64,000 nucleotides of DNA from an uncultured Actinomycetes bacterium (GCA_903872155.1 CAIQJP010000146.1:1-64000), one strand, 5' to 3'; positions 8,356-17,101 are shown, numbered from the stretch's first letter. Notes: generated by a model not told the origin, from the sequence alone. Numbers and translations: made by a program.

Positions 8356-8998
8356 GTTTGAGCAGATCCTCAGTCATCGTCCAGCCGTGAATGATCAAAC
8401 AACCACCAACTGCGGGGTTCACCCCCGAGAACAACTCGGCGATTTCCGGCTTGATCTTGTCGGCCTTTGTTGATTCGTGGTCAAGAAAACCCGACAAGCC
8501 CTTTTTGCCAACAATGAAGGTCTTTTCGTCATACTGGGCATCAACACCGAAACGTCGAGCTAAGCGGCGACCCCACGCCCTCTCTTCGCCCACAGCGCGA
8601 TGTCCTGGTCGAGGAATGAGTTCAGTGAGTTGTTTGAAAGCTTCAAGGCCTTCGGCTGAGACGAAACGGCTTCCGACGACGACATCTTCGTCAGGGAAAG
8701 CCATCAGGGCTCGGTGAAAGGCTTCGGCCATGAGACCTTTCAAAATCTGATCTCGTTTCGACGAACGCTTGACGCTCATCAAACCCAGCAAAACACACGG
8801 TGTGCCACCAATACGTTCAAGCGTGGAAAAGGTAAAACCTTGGACTTTGCCGGCCTCAATGGACGTGGTGCACAGCACCCAGTCTTCTTTGGCCTTGACG
8901 AGGCGCTCCATATCGAATGAGCCACCCATCGCGACCATGTCTTCGAGTTGAGCCTCCGTAAGCGCCGCGCAATCTATTGTTTCGACTTCGACGGACAT
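8339..8998 (-). CDS. Uncharacterised protein with a GNAT-like core
   Basis: 219 residues, no confident family. The middle part (GFTFSTLERIGGTPCVLLGLMSV followed by a basic helix and GLMAEAFHRAL) resembles the beta4-alpha3 core of GCN5-type N-acetyltransferases, but the classic Q/R-x-x-G-x-G/A acetyl-CoA motif is not clear. The C-terminus, with PAVGGCLIIHGWTMTEDLLKLGKLK, is unlike standard GNATs. AGGGAG lies 11 nt upstream of the ATG. It is immediately upstream of, and overlapping, the nitroreductase gene, so a common role is likely. Acetyltransferase activity is inference only. Confidence 0.7.
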   Translation of the reverse strand: MSVEVETIDCAALTEAQLEDMVAMGGSFDMERLVKAKEDWVLCTTSIEAGKVQGFTFSTLERIGGTPCVLLGLMSVKRSSKRDQILKGLMAEAFHRALMAFPDEDVVVGSRFVSAEGLEAFKQLTELIPRPGHRAVGEERAWGRRLARRFGVDAQYDEKTFIVGKKGLSGFLDHESTKADKIKPEIAELFSGVNPAVGGCLIIHGWTMTEDLLKLGKLK

Positions 8999-9117
8999 GA
9001 AAACGGCTTCTCCCTGGTGGACCCGGAATTGAGGGATCCGGAAACGATCTCACCTATTCTGCCACTTGGAAGGGCGTGAGAGCGAAACGACCTTGTCGTG
9101 TCGGGGGAAATAACGAC

Positions 9118-12100
9118 CTAACGGACGACTCCGGCCCCAAAGGCGACTCGTAACGGCGGAATGACCCGGTCAATATCAACCATGAATTCGGCGCCAAGCT
9201 TCAGAATCTTGGCATCACCGATATGTAAAAAGACGTACGAGGGTCCGGGGTACTTCGTCAAAATGGACTTCAGGCGAGCAACATTTTCTGGATCGAGCGC
9301 AACTGCTGGCAGGTTTAAACGCAGTTCGGGTTCGCGGTTTGACAGTTGTAATGGAGTGATTTCCATCGTGGCCACGCTGATGCGATCATCTTGTCGATTC
9401 ACCCGACACTTCACTGAAATGATTGCCTCGTCAACAATCTTGTGTCCGTGGGTCTGCAAGGTCTTCGTGAAAACCGTGAGTTCAACTCCCCCGTACAAAT
9501 CTTCAAGATGCACGATGGCCATCGGATCACCTTTTTTAGTGACCTTGCGTTCAACTTTGGTAATGATGCCAGCCAAAGTCCAAATGGAACCATTTTCGGC
9601 TTCGGCCAACATTGCAGTGGTCGTCGTGGAATGTTTGTTCAATGACGACTCGTGGCCGAACAACGGGTGGTCACTGATGTACAGACCCAGCATTTCTTTT
9701 TCGAACTTCAGTTTGACTGATTTGTCGTATTCGTTTTCAGGAATCGGAATGTCAAGATCAAACGAGGGATCAGAATCGGTATCGATGGCATCGAAAAGAC
9801 TCATCACTCCTTGATCGGCTTCAGCACGTCGTGACACGGTGTCGTCAACGATGTTTTCAAAGACGGCCATCAGACCTTGACGGGGGTGACCCAAACTGTC
9901 AAAGGCTCCGGCCTTGATGAACGATTCCACGGCCTTTTTGTTGAGGCAATCGGTCGGAACGCGCATCGCGAAATCGTGGAACGATTCGAATGGGCCGTTT
10001 GTTTGGCGCTCAGCAACAATTCGTTCGCAAATAGCGTGCCCAACACCTTTGATCGCTGACAGGCCAAAGTGGATCACTCGCTCTTCAACTTGCGGCGTGA
10101 AGTCAACATCGGAAACATTGATATTGGGAGGTCCAACCGTGATTCCGCCGATTCGGGCATCAACGAGGTAGCCAGCAGCTTTATCAAGGTTGTCTTTAAC
10201 ACTCGTGAGCATTGCTGCGAAATACTGAACCGGATAGTTCGCTTTGAGGAAAGCAGTTTGGTAACAGATATACCCGTAGCCGAATGAGTGACTCTTGTTG
10301 AATGCGTAGTCGGCGAAATTTTCGATGATGTCAAAGAGTTGCTTGCCAAGCATGTCTCCATAGCCCGATGTTGCGCACCCTTCTTCGAACTTAGAACGTT
10401 CCTTCTCCATGAGGGCGCGTTCTTTCTTGCCGCACGCCTTGCGCAAGTTGTCGGCTTCGGCTAACGAATACCCTGCAAAACGTTGCGCAACACGCATCAC
10501 ACTCTCTTGATAAATCATGAGTCCGTAGGTGTCACCGAGAACTTCTTCGGCGTCGGGATGGAAGTACTCAACCTTCTTGCGACCATTTTTACGATCAGCA
10601 AAGTCGTAGTGCATATTGACGCTCATGGGGCCAGGGCGATACAGGGCAATCACAGCCGACACATCTTCAAAGCTTGTTGGTGCCATGGCCCGAAGCAACT
10701 GTTGCATTGGAGGAGACTCGAGTTGGAAGACACCGATGGTGTCGCCGCGCGACAACAATTCAAAAGTCTTTTGATTATCGATCGCGATGGCATCAATATC
10801 AAAATTGGGTTCTGATAGACGAATGAGTGCCATTGCGTCGGAGATGACGTCCAAGTTACGCAGACCAAGGAAGTCCATCTTCAACAGGCCGAGTGATTCA
10901 ACGCCGTGCATTTCGAACTGAGTTGTTACTTGCGACTCTTCGATGGGCTTGCCAGCTTCTGGCTTGCGTTGCAGAGGCAAGTACGAAGTCAGTGGTTCTT
11001 TGGAAATCACCACAGCAGCCGCATGAATTCCGGTGGATCGCTTGAGGCCCTCGAGTCCTTTGGCCACATCGATCACTTGCCGCATATCTTCTTCAGACTC
11101 GTAGATGTCGCGAAGTTCTTGAGCAGCTTGATACCCGTCTTTGTATTTCGGATCGAGTTCGAGACAATATTTGAGCGGAGTGTCGCGACCCATAACGAGA
11201 GGTGGCATTGCCTTAGCAAGTTTGTCGCCAACTGCGTATGGATGGCCAAGTACTCGAGCCGCGTCACGCACGGCATTGCGGGCCTTGATCGTGCCGAACG
11301 TAATGATTTGGGCGACGTGTTCGCGGCCATAGGTATCAGTTGCGTAGTGAATCATTTGCTCGCGATACCTGGAGTCAAAGTCCATATCGATGTCGGGCAT
11401 TGAAATACGACTGGGGTTTAAGAAACGTTCAAAGAGTAAGTCGTAGCGAATCGGGTCAATCTCGGTGATGCCCAAGCAATAGGCAACTGCGCATCCGGCG
11501 GCTGATCCACGTCCGGGTCCGACACGAATACCTTGTTCTTTGGCGTACCGAATGAGATCCCACACGATCAAGAAATACGAGGCAAACCCCATATCGCAAA
11601 TGACCTTGGTTTCATAAGCCAATCGTTCGATGATTGATGGTGCGAGTTTGTCGCCCCAACGGCGCTTGGCACCTTCTCGTGTGAGATGGTCAAGGTACGC
11701 CGCGTCATCAGCGAAACCTGGCGGGATTTTGAAGTTTGGCAATTGTGGTTTGCCAAACTCGATGGTGACTTCAGCGCGTTCGGCGATCCAGAGTGTGTTG
11801 TCGCATGCTTCAGGAACTTCACGGAAGACGTAACGCATTTCGTTTGATGTCTTGAGGTAATGCTCGGTGCCTTCAAAGCGAAAACGCTTTGGGTCGTTCA
11901 TCATTGAGTTGGTTTGAACACATAACAGCGCATCATGGGCATCGCTGTCGTGACGATGTACGTAGTGCGAGTCGTTGGTGGCAATCACCGGTGCGCCAAT
12001 TTCTTGGGCGATCTGCAGTAATTGCGGATTGGTCTTGGTTTGGGCAGCCAGACCGTGGTCTTGAATTTCTACGAAGAGGTTGTCTTTGCCAAAAATTTCT

Positions 12101-12630
12101 TGCAGTCGTGCGGCTTTGATTTTGGCGTCTTTGTAATCATCTTTTAAGAGGGACTGCAAAACATGGCCACCGAGACAGCCAGTTGTCGCAATCAGCCCTT
12201 CGTGATACTTCTCAAGTAGTTCCCAGTCCATCCGCGGCTGGTAGTAATAGCCCTCCAGAAAAGCCAAGCTCGATAACTGAATCAGGTTCTTGTACCCAAC
12301 GTTGTTCTCAGCGAGCAGCGTGAGGTGGTAGTACAACTTGCGGCCACCTTCGGTGTCGCCGCCGGAGTCGTCAACTTGGCCACGTCGACTGGGGCGTTCA
12401 AAACGAGTCTCGTAGGCCATATAGGCCTCGGTGCCAATGATGGGCTTGACTCCTTGAGCTCGACATTCTTTGTAGAAGTCGAGAACTCCGTACATGTTGC
12501 CGTGATCGGTCATTCCGAGAGCAGGTTGGCCATCGGCGACGGCTTTGGCGACGAGTTCGTCGAGTTTGGCTGCTCCATCAAGCATCGAAAACTCGGTGTG
12601 AACATGGAGATGGGTGAAAGAGTCGCCCAA
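9118..12630 (-). CDS. dnaE: DNA polymerase III alpha subunit
   Basis: Replicative polymerase, about 1170 residues. The PHP domain opens the protein (FTHLHVHTEFSMLDGAA, then GMTDHGNMYG), followed by the C-family polymerase core with the catalytic aspartates in PDIDMDFDSR, the fingers segment with FNKSHSFGYGYICYQTAFLKANYP, a helix-hairpin-helix region and an OB-fold (WTLAGIITKVERKVTKKG). The start is TTG at 12630: GGAGG sits exactly 6 nt upstream, and it places the PHP domain 4 residues in, as in actinobacterial DnaE1. The longer form from 12678 adds 16 unrelated residues. It follows bpa and a phosphodiesterase-like gene on the same strand. Confidence 0.96.
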   Translation of the reverse strand: MGDSFTHLHVHTEFSMLDGAAKLDELVAKAVADGQPALGMTDHGNMYGVLDFYKECRAQGVKPIIGTEAYMAYETRFERPSRRGQVDDSGGDTEGGRKLYYHLTLLAENNVGYKNLIQLSSLAFLEGYYYQPRMDWELLEKYHEGLIATTGCLGGHVLQSLLKDDYKDAKIKAARLQEIFGKDNLFVEIQDHGLAAQTKTNPQLLQIAQEIGAPVIATNDSHYVHRHDSDAHDALLCVQTNSMMNDPKRFRFEGTEHYLKTSNEMRYVFREVPEACDNTLWIAERAEVTIEFGKPQLPNFKIPPGFADDAAYLDHLTREGAKRRWGDKLAPSIIERLAYETKVICDMGFASYFLIVWDLIRYAKEQGIRVGPGRGSAAGCAVAYCLGITEIDPIRYDLLFERFLNPSRISMPDIDMDFDSRYREQMIHYATDTYGREHVAQIITFGTIKARNAVRDAARVLGHPYAVGDKLAKAMPPLVMGRDTPLKYCLELDPKYKDGYQAAQELRDIYESEEDMRQVIDVAKGLEGLKRSTGIHAAAVVISKEPLTSYLPLQRKPEAGKPIEESQVTTQFEMHGVESLGLLKMDFLGLRNLDVISDAMALIRLSEPNFDIDAIAIDNQKTFELLSRGDTIGVFQLESPPMQQLLRAMAPTSFEDVSAVIALYRPGPMSVNMHYDFADRKNGRKKVEYFHPDAEEVLGDTYGLMIYQESVMRVAQRFAGYSLAEADNLRKACGKKERALMEKERSKFEEGCATSGYGDMLGKQLFDIIENFADYAFNKSHSFGYGYICYQTAFLKANYPVQYFAAMLTSVKDNLDKAAGYLVDARIGGITVGPPNINVSDVDFTPQVEERVIHFGLSAIKGVGHAICERIVAERQTNGPFESFHDFAMRVPTDCLNKKAVESFIKAGAFDSLGHPRQGLMAVFENIVDDTVSRRAEADQGVMSLFDAIDTDSDPSFDLDIPIPENEYDKSVKLKFEKEMLGLYISDHPLFGHESSLNKHSTTTTAMLAEAENGSIWTLAGIITKVERKVTKKGDPMAIVHLEDLYGGVELTVFTKTLQTHGHKIVDEAIISVKCRVNRQDDRISVATMEITPLQLSNREPELRLNLPAVALDPENVARLKSILTKYPGPSYVFLHIGDAKILKLGAEFMVDIDRVIPPLRVAFGAGVVR

Positions 12631-12636
12631 CACCAA

Positions 12637-12641
12637 CCTCC
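12637..12641 (-). promoter_or_regulatory. Shine-Dalgarno site fixing the TTG start of dnaE
   Basis: GGAGG on the minus strand ends 6 nt before TTG at 12630. It is one of the strongest ribosome-binding sites in the window, and it excludes the upstream start at 12678. Confidence 0.75.
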
Positions 12642-12714
12642 TTACGTCTCGGTGGAACCCGACCAATTCGGGGTCCAAATCTCATCAATGTGGTTTAGGA
12701 ACAGTAGCAGTGAC

Positions 12715-13254
12715 CTAGAGGTAAGTTCCTGGGAGTCCGGTGTTGTCGGGACCATTTTGCGGAGATTGGTTGGGTCCGCCGGGATTGATCTGACGTAGTT
12801 GTTCATATTGCTGGCGGGCGGCCATTTGCTGGGCGAATAATGTCGCCTGGATGCCGTGAAACAGGCCTTCAAGCCAGCCCACCAATTGGGCTTGAGCAAT
12901 ACGTAGTTCGCCGTCACTTGGAATGCCATCAGAAAATGGAAGGGCCAACATGCGCAACTCTTGCTGAAGATCAGGAGACAGGGCTTCGGCGAGTTCAACA
13001 ACTGAACGTTCGTAAATCTCGGCGAGTCGTTCACGGCTTCCGGCATCAAGTTGTGAGTTACGCACTTCTTCAAGTAACTGCTTCACCATTGATCCGATAC
13101 GCATGACCTTGGCGGGTTCGGTCACTGACTCGGTCACAGGAATTTCAGTTTCTGGCGAACCGAGTGAACTTGGTTGTGAAAGTACTTCAGCAACAATCTT
13201 TTCGGAGTTGTTGTTTTCGTCAGAATTGCTGTTGATGGTGTTGGGATCGGACAT
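12715..13254 (-). CDS. bpa: Bacterial proteasome activator Bpa
   Basis: ATP-independent ring-forming activator that opens the 20S proteasome gate and feeds in unfolded substrates. Family signatures are very strong: PAKVMRIGSMVKQLLEEVR, then LPFSDGIPSDGELRIAQAQL, then VGWLEGLFHGIQATLFAQQMAAR. The C-terminus is G-T-Y-L, equivalent to the G-Q-Y-L tail of Mycobacterium Bpa that docks into the proteasome alpha-ring. The acidic, Ser/Asn-rich N-terminus (about 60 residues) looks disordered. I chose ATG 13254; ATG 13260 and GTG 13284 are in frame, but a TAGAAT box at 13272-13277 would place a transcription start after the GTG. It lies 84 nt upstream of dnaE. Confidence 0.92.
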   Translation of the reverse strand: MSDPNTINSNSDENNNSEKIVAEVLSQPSSLGSPETEIPVTESVTEPAKVMRIGSMVKQLLEEVRNSQLDAGSRERLAEIYERSVVELAEALSPDLQQELRMLALPFSDGIPSDGELRIAQAQLVGWLEGLFHGIQATLFAQQMAARQQYEQLRQINPGGPNQSPQNGPDNTGLPGTYL

Positions 13255-13301
13255 GTTCATACGTAAGTCACATTCTACACTCACATGTTTTGCGGGCGAT
13301 T

Positions 13302-14456
13302 TCAGACCGTGTGGGCAAGAAACGGAACAAACATTTCGTCACTCGTCAACGATCCGTGCCGACAGACCAATTGAAATGGTCCCGAATCTAAGGGATCATC
13401 AAATGTGGTTGCAGTAAATGGAACAAGAGCGACGTCACCAAGTCGACGCTTCACTTGATCAGACATCCGTCCGCCGCGTGCAGGTCCGAGCCAGGCTTCT
13501 TCAACTACTTGTTCACGAGATGCCACCCAAGCGAAGTCTCCATACGCATCGGCAGCCATTTTGACGAGATCATCCTCGTGACCACGTTTGGCATGTAGCC
13601 AACGGAATCGGCCCTCACCTGATTGATGATGAAGCAGACTCTTGATGTCGTCGGACAGATGCACCACATTGTCGCCAACTTGAACTTGACCATGATCGGC
13701 CGTGATGGCCAAAGTCGTTCCACTTGGCAATGCTTCTAGAAGCGCACCGACGAGCCAATCGGTTGCCGTCATTTCAGCGTCGTAATACGGTCCAAATCCA
13801 CGTTCGTGAGCGATCTTGTCAATGCCGTCGTAGTAGGCATAGACGAACTTTTCGCCAGATGAAACCAACTGCGCGCATTGAGCGACGATTGAACTTGCGG
13901 CGCGCCACCCACACGGGCGACTCCCCCGTAAATGAGCCTCGGTGAACGCGGTTCCTTCAAGTTCGGCACGACTCACGACGGGTATTGACATTCCGGCGAA
14001 CGGTGGAATTGGTTGCACTGTTGCTGGTGGATGGACTTTTCGCAGATCGCGGGAATCAGACCACCAACGTAAAGAATTCATGATTGAGTCACCCATATCC
14101 ATGCGGTAACCCACGATTCCGTGTTCGGCGGGGGTTGAACCTGTCACCAGACTGGTTAACGCGCTCGCTGTAGTGCTTGGCGCAATTGTTGAGATGGACC
14201 CACCAGTCATCGCCATCAAGTTGGGAGCGAGCTTCGCGTGGCGTTGCAACTGCTCGAACCCCAAGCCATCAATGACCAACAAAACTATGCGTTCGGCAAC
14301 TTGAAGCGGTTGCGGAAACCAAGCGGGTCGCTGGCCTGGGCTCAATAAGAGGCATCCAGGCATGATTCCGGTCAAGTTTGCACCCGAGTAGTCGGGAATA
14401 TTGGGCTTGGGAATCATGTCTACATCTTTCACCAACGGAGAGGAAAAAGCCCGCAT
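13302..14456 (-). CDS. Alkaline-phosphatase-superfamily phosphodiesterase/pyrophosphatase-like protein
   Basis: Metal-dependent phosphoesterase of the type I phosphodiesterase/nucleotide pyrophosphatase family. Seen motifs are VLLVIDGLGFEQL (metal-binding Asp), STIAPSTTASALTSLVTG (Thr nucleophile region), AEHGIVGYR, YYDGIDKIAHERGFG (Asp/His metal ligands) and TLAITADHGQVQVGDN (Asp-His ligands). No signal peptide or membrane anchor is apparent, so the protein appears cytoplasmic. An ATG at 14417, preceded by GGTGAAAG, is an alternative start removing 13 residues. It diverges from the Rrf2 regulator and lies upstream of bpa and dnaE. Substrate unknown. Confidence 0.83.
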   Translation of the reverse strand: MRAFSSPLVKDVDMIPKPNIPDYSGANLTGIMPGCLLLSPGQRPAWFPQPLQVAERIVLLVIDGLGFEQLQRHAKLAPNLMAMTGGSISTIAPSTTASALTSLVTGSTPAEHGIVGYRMDMGDSIMNSLRWWSDSRDLRKVHPPATVQPIPPFAGMSIPVVSRAELEGTAFTEAHLRGSRPCGWRAASSIVAQCAQLVSSGEKFVYAYYDGIDKIAHERGFGPYYDAEMTATDWLVGALLEALPSGTTLAITADHGQVQVGDNVVHLSDDIKSLLHHQSGEGRFRWLHAKRGHEDDLVKMAADAYGDFAWVASREQVVEEAWLGPARGGRMSDQVKRRLGDVALVPFTATTFDDPLDSGPFQLVCRHGSLTSDEMFVPFLAHTV

Positions 14457-14528
14457 TGAAGCGTGAAGTTGAAAGGTGTTTATTGCGGTGAAGATGCGTT
14501 AATTCGTATGAAGAGGGTCTCAACCTCC

Positions 14529-14534
14529 TACGAT
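14529..14534 (+). promoter_or_regulatory. -10 element for leaderless Rrf2 regulator transcript
   Basis: TACGAT followed by 6 nt and GTG at 14541. This is the same spacing as at other genes in the window and agrees with the family start M-R-V-S-T-R-G. Confidence 0.5.
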
Positions 14535-14540
14535 GACACT

Positions 14541-14993
14541 GTGCGTGTTTCTACAAGGGGTGACTATGCCTGCCGAGCTTTGCTGTCACTTACTCTGCAC
14601 GCCGGCGAACCAGGTCCGACTTCGGTTCGCGACATCGCTGATCGCACCGGACTTCCTCAGCCCTATCTCGAACAAATCTTGCTGGCGCTGAAAGGTGCGG
14701 GTCTCGTGAAATCTAAGCGCGGAGTCGGTGGTGGTTACACCTTGGCGAGGTCTCCCGAAGAAATTCGCTTGAACGACATCATTGCCGCCGTCGATGGTCC
14801 GATCACATTGGGTGACTTTGGTGAGCCCCATCAAGACGGATCATGCGACCATGAAGGTCAATGCGTTTTGTTGGCGATTTGGAAACACACTGGCGATCAC
14901 ATGCGTGAACACCTCGCCGGCTTTACTTTGGCAAATGTTGCTGATGCCGCCAATGGCAAAAGTTCCTGGCCGGAAACCACTCATCACGACTAA
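14541..14993 (+). CDS. Rrf2-family transcriptional regulator
   Basis: 150-residue winged-helix regulator of the IscR/NsrR/CymR group. It begins RVSTRGDYACRALLSL, has the recognition region LPQPYLEQILLALKGAGLVKSKRGVGGGY, and a C-terminal dimerisation helix. Fe-S members carry three cysteines spaced like Cys92, 98 and 104 of IscR. Here only two are present (GSC-DHEGQ-C); the first is replaced by Pro, with His one position along. It may therefore bind a cluster with different ligands or sense something else. GTG 14541 is preferred over ATG 14508 and GTG 14463 from family alignment and the TACGAT box. It diverges from the phosphodiesterase gene. Confidence 0.87.
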   Translation: MRVSTRGDYACRALLSLTLHAGEPGPTSVRDIADRTGLPQPYLEQILLALKGAGLVKSKRGVGGGYTLARSPEEIRLNDIIAAVDGPITLGDFGEPHQDGSCDHEGQCVLLAIWKHTGDHMREHLAGFTLANVADAANGKSSWPETTHHD

Positions 14994-15020
14994 TACGTGG
15001 CAGCAACCTGAGTTGCGCTT

Positions 15021-15443
15021 TTAGTTGGCGCGAATTTCTCGAGCGATTGCTGACAAAACTCCGTTGACATATCGTCCAGAGTCATCAGTACTGAAAGTCT
15101 TCGCAAGTTCAACTGCTTCGTCCATGATGACGGCCTTGGGAATCTCGTCGCGCTTCAATAATTCAAATGTGGCCATGCGCAAAATATTGCGATCAAGACA
15201 CGGCATCCGTTCGATTGTCCAACCATCGGCATGCTTGATAATCATCTGATCAATCTCAGTTGCTAAATCGGCAACTCCCCGAACAATCAACGCGGTGACC
15301 TGGTCGGGATCATCAACTAACCCAGCAAGAACTGAGTGACCATCGAGGTTTTTGGTATCTGCTTCATACAGAAGTGTTAATGCTCGTTCACGCGATTGTG
15401 AACGAGGATCAACATGCGATGAACGCGATCGGCGAGAAGCCAC
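15021..15443 (-). CDS. nusB: Transcription antitermination factor NusB
   Basis: RNA-binding all-helical protein that acts with NusE/S10 in rRNA antitermination. The 140-residue sequence runs through the family blocks: SRERALTLLYEAD near the N-terminus, then ALIVRGVAD, ERMPCLDRNILRMATFELL, IPKAVIMDEAVELAKTF and the C-terminal YVNGVLSAIAR. The start is GTG at 15443, two bases after the efp stop, so it is translationally coupled. It is the last gene of the alaS-to-nusB superoperon and converges on the Rrf2 gene with 27 bases between them. Confidence 0.94.
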   Translation of the reverse strand: MASRRSRSSHVDPRSQSRERALTLLYEADTKNLDGHSVLAGLVDDPDQVTALIVRGVADLATEIDQMIIKHADGWTIERMPCLDRNILRMATFELLKRDEIPKAVIMDEAVELAKTFSTDDSGRYVNGVLSAIAREIRAN

Positions 15444-15445
15444 AA

Positions 15446-16009
15446 TCAGACTCGCGTCAAGTATTCGCCTGAACGAGTATCGACCTTAACCTTGTCGCCA
15501 ATGTTCACGAACAACGGAACCTGAATGGTCTTACCTGTTTGCAGTTCGGCCGGCTTACGAGCTCCAGAAACACGATCGCCCTGAATACCGGGTTCGGTGT
15601 TGGCGATCAGCAGTTCGACGGAGGCCGGGATTTCAACGGACACAATTTCGTTGTTGTGTGTCGCAATAATCGCGATCATTGATTCGATGATGTAGTCGGC
15701 GGCATCTCCGAGGGCAACTGGCGCAACGTTGATCTGGTCGTAGGACTCGGTATCCATGAAGACGTAGTCGTCTCCGTCGCGGTACAAGAACTGCATGTCT
15801 TTCTTTTCAAGCATGGCCTGCTCAACGCGGATTCCGGCGTTGAAAGTCTTTTCTAAGACGTTGCCAGTCTTGAGGTTGCGCAACTTGGTGCGCACGAAGG
15901 CTCCACCTTTGCCGGGCTTCACATGCTGGAATTCGATGACGGTAAAGAGACCGTTATCAAGTTGCAGCGTGATGCCGTTTTTTAGGTCGTTAGTTGTAAT
16001 GGCGGGCAT
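15446..16009 (-). CDS. efp: Translation elongation factor P
   Basis: Relieves ribosome stalling at polyproline motifs. At 187 residues it matches normal EF-P length: KOW-like domain I (TTNDLKNGITLQLDNGLFTVIEFQHVKPGKGGAF, where the loop Lys is the usual modification position), then two OB domains ending with DKVKVDTRSGEYLTRV. ATG 16009 is preceded by AAGGA with suitable spacing. It overlaps the 3' end of the upstream peptidase gene by 28 nt, an unusually long same-strand overlap for this operon. The efp-nusB order is conserved in Actinobacteria. Confidence 0.95.
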   Translation of the reverse strand: MPAITTNDLKNGITLQLDNGLFTVIEFQHVKPGKGGAFVRTKLRNLKTGNVLEKTFNAGIRVEQAMLEKKDMQFLYRDGDDYVFMDTESYDQINVAPVALGDAADYIIESMIAIIATHNNEIVSVEIPASVELLIANTEPGIQGDRVSGARKPAELQTGKTIQVPLFVNIGDKVKVDTRSGEYLTRV

Positions 16010-17094
16010 GTTGGATCCTTGGGAGATGTGTTCAAAATTCGGCAACCATGTTCGGTGATGACCACGAGGTCTTCAACACGGAAACCGCCGAACCCCCCAC
16101 GATAGAGCCCAGGCTCGACAGTCACGACGTCTCCAGGCTGAAGAATTACCGAGGCTGATGAATTTATGAAGGGTTCTTCATGGATCTGCAGACCAACTCC
16201 GTGGCCGGTTCCGTGGGTGAAATATTGGTCAAGCCCTGCTTCAGACAGCACTTTTCGGCATGCAGCGTCAACTTCGGATGCCAGAACACCTGGTCGGCAC
16301 GTGGCCACCCCGGCTTGCTGTGCTGTCTGAACGGCTTCATAGAACTCAGATTGTTCTGCGTTCATCGGTCCAATCACGAAGGATCGGGTCATGTCGGAGT
16401 GATATCCCGCGACGAGGGCACCCACATCGATGATGACGGTGTGACCGTTTTCGATTTTCGTCGCCGTCGGATGATGGTGAGGACGGGCAGCATTGATCGG
16501 TCCACTGGCCACGATGGTGTCGTATGAGGGTCCATCAGCCCCCAATTTGCGCATGGTGTAGTCGAGTTCGTCACGAATATCGCTCTCGGTCAATCCTTGT
16601 GAAAGTAAACCTCGGCACTGCGTCAGAGCTTGATCGGCGATGAGACAGGCCGATTCAATGAGCTTGATTTCTTGGTCATCCTTGATACGTCGGAGGAATT
16701 TGCTCGATGCATCAAGGGGGACGAGCGAATTTCCAAGTTCGCCTTGAAGTAGGCAAAAAAGTTGATGGGACATACTTGAATCCTGAAACTGAATAGCCGA
16801 GGCACCGAGCGTCAGCGACTTAGTTGTGCTGATCATCGCTGCTTGTGTTCGACATTCAACGACGTCAACGTTGGCCTGGTGCGTTGCAATCTCGGCGCGA
16901 GCCTGTTCGGTATATCGGCCATCTGTGATGAGGAACATTTTGTTTGCGTGAGTAATCAACCACGCATGTGAACCCGAAAATCCGGTGAGCCAACGAATAT
17001 CTGAAAGATCGGTGATCAAACAAGATGATGAAGATCCCCGACTCAGAAGTTCAAATAATCTCTCAGCACGCGCTGAAGATCCTTGAGTTGTCAT
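15982..17094 (-). CDS. pepP: Xaa-Pro aminopeptidase / M24 metallopeptidase
   Basis: Dinuclear-metal aminopeptidase that removes residues before proline. The N-terminal creatinase-like domain (residues 1-130) is followed by the pita-bread catalytic domain with ligands in VIIDVGALVAGYHSDMTRSF (two Asp), THGTGHGVGLQIHEEP (His, Glu) and VVTVEPGLYRGGFGGFRVED (Glu). ATG 17094 is used; the longer form from 17121 would overlap aroQ. The last residues (DPTCPPLQLTT) are read from DNA that also encodes the start of efp. Its placement between aroQ and efp matches other Actinobacteria. Pairing with EF-P suggests a shared proline theme (inference). Confidence 0.9.
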   Translation of the reverse strand: MTTQGSSARAERLFELLSRGSSSSCLITDLSDIRWLTGFSGSHAWLITHANKMFLITDGRYTEQARAEIATHQANVDVVECRTQAAMISTTKSLTLGASAIQFQDSSMSHQLFCLLQGELGNSLVPLDASSKFLRRIKDDQEIKLIESACLIADQALTQCRGLLSQGLTESDIRDELDYTMRKLGADGPSYDTIVASGPINAARPHHHPTATKIENGHTVIIDVGALVAGYHSDMTRSFVIGPMNAEQSEFYEAVQTAQQAGVATCRPGVLASEVDAACRKVLSEAGLDQYFTHGTGHGVGLQIHEEPFINSSASVILQPGDVVTVEPGLYRGGFGGFRVEDLVVITEHGCRILNTSPKDPTCPPLQLTT

Positions 17095-17101
17095 TGCTAT
17101 G

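Noticed and set aside
9060-9117. Hairpin ACGAC-AAG-GTCGT after dnaE as a terminator.
   Set aside because: Only 5 bp with no U-tract; not convincing.
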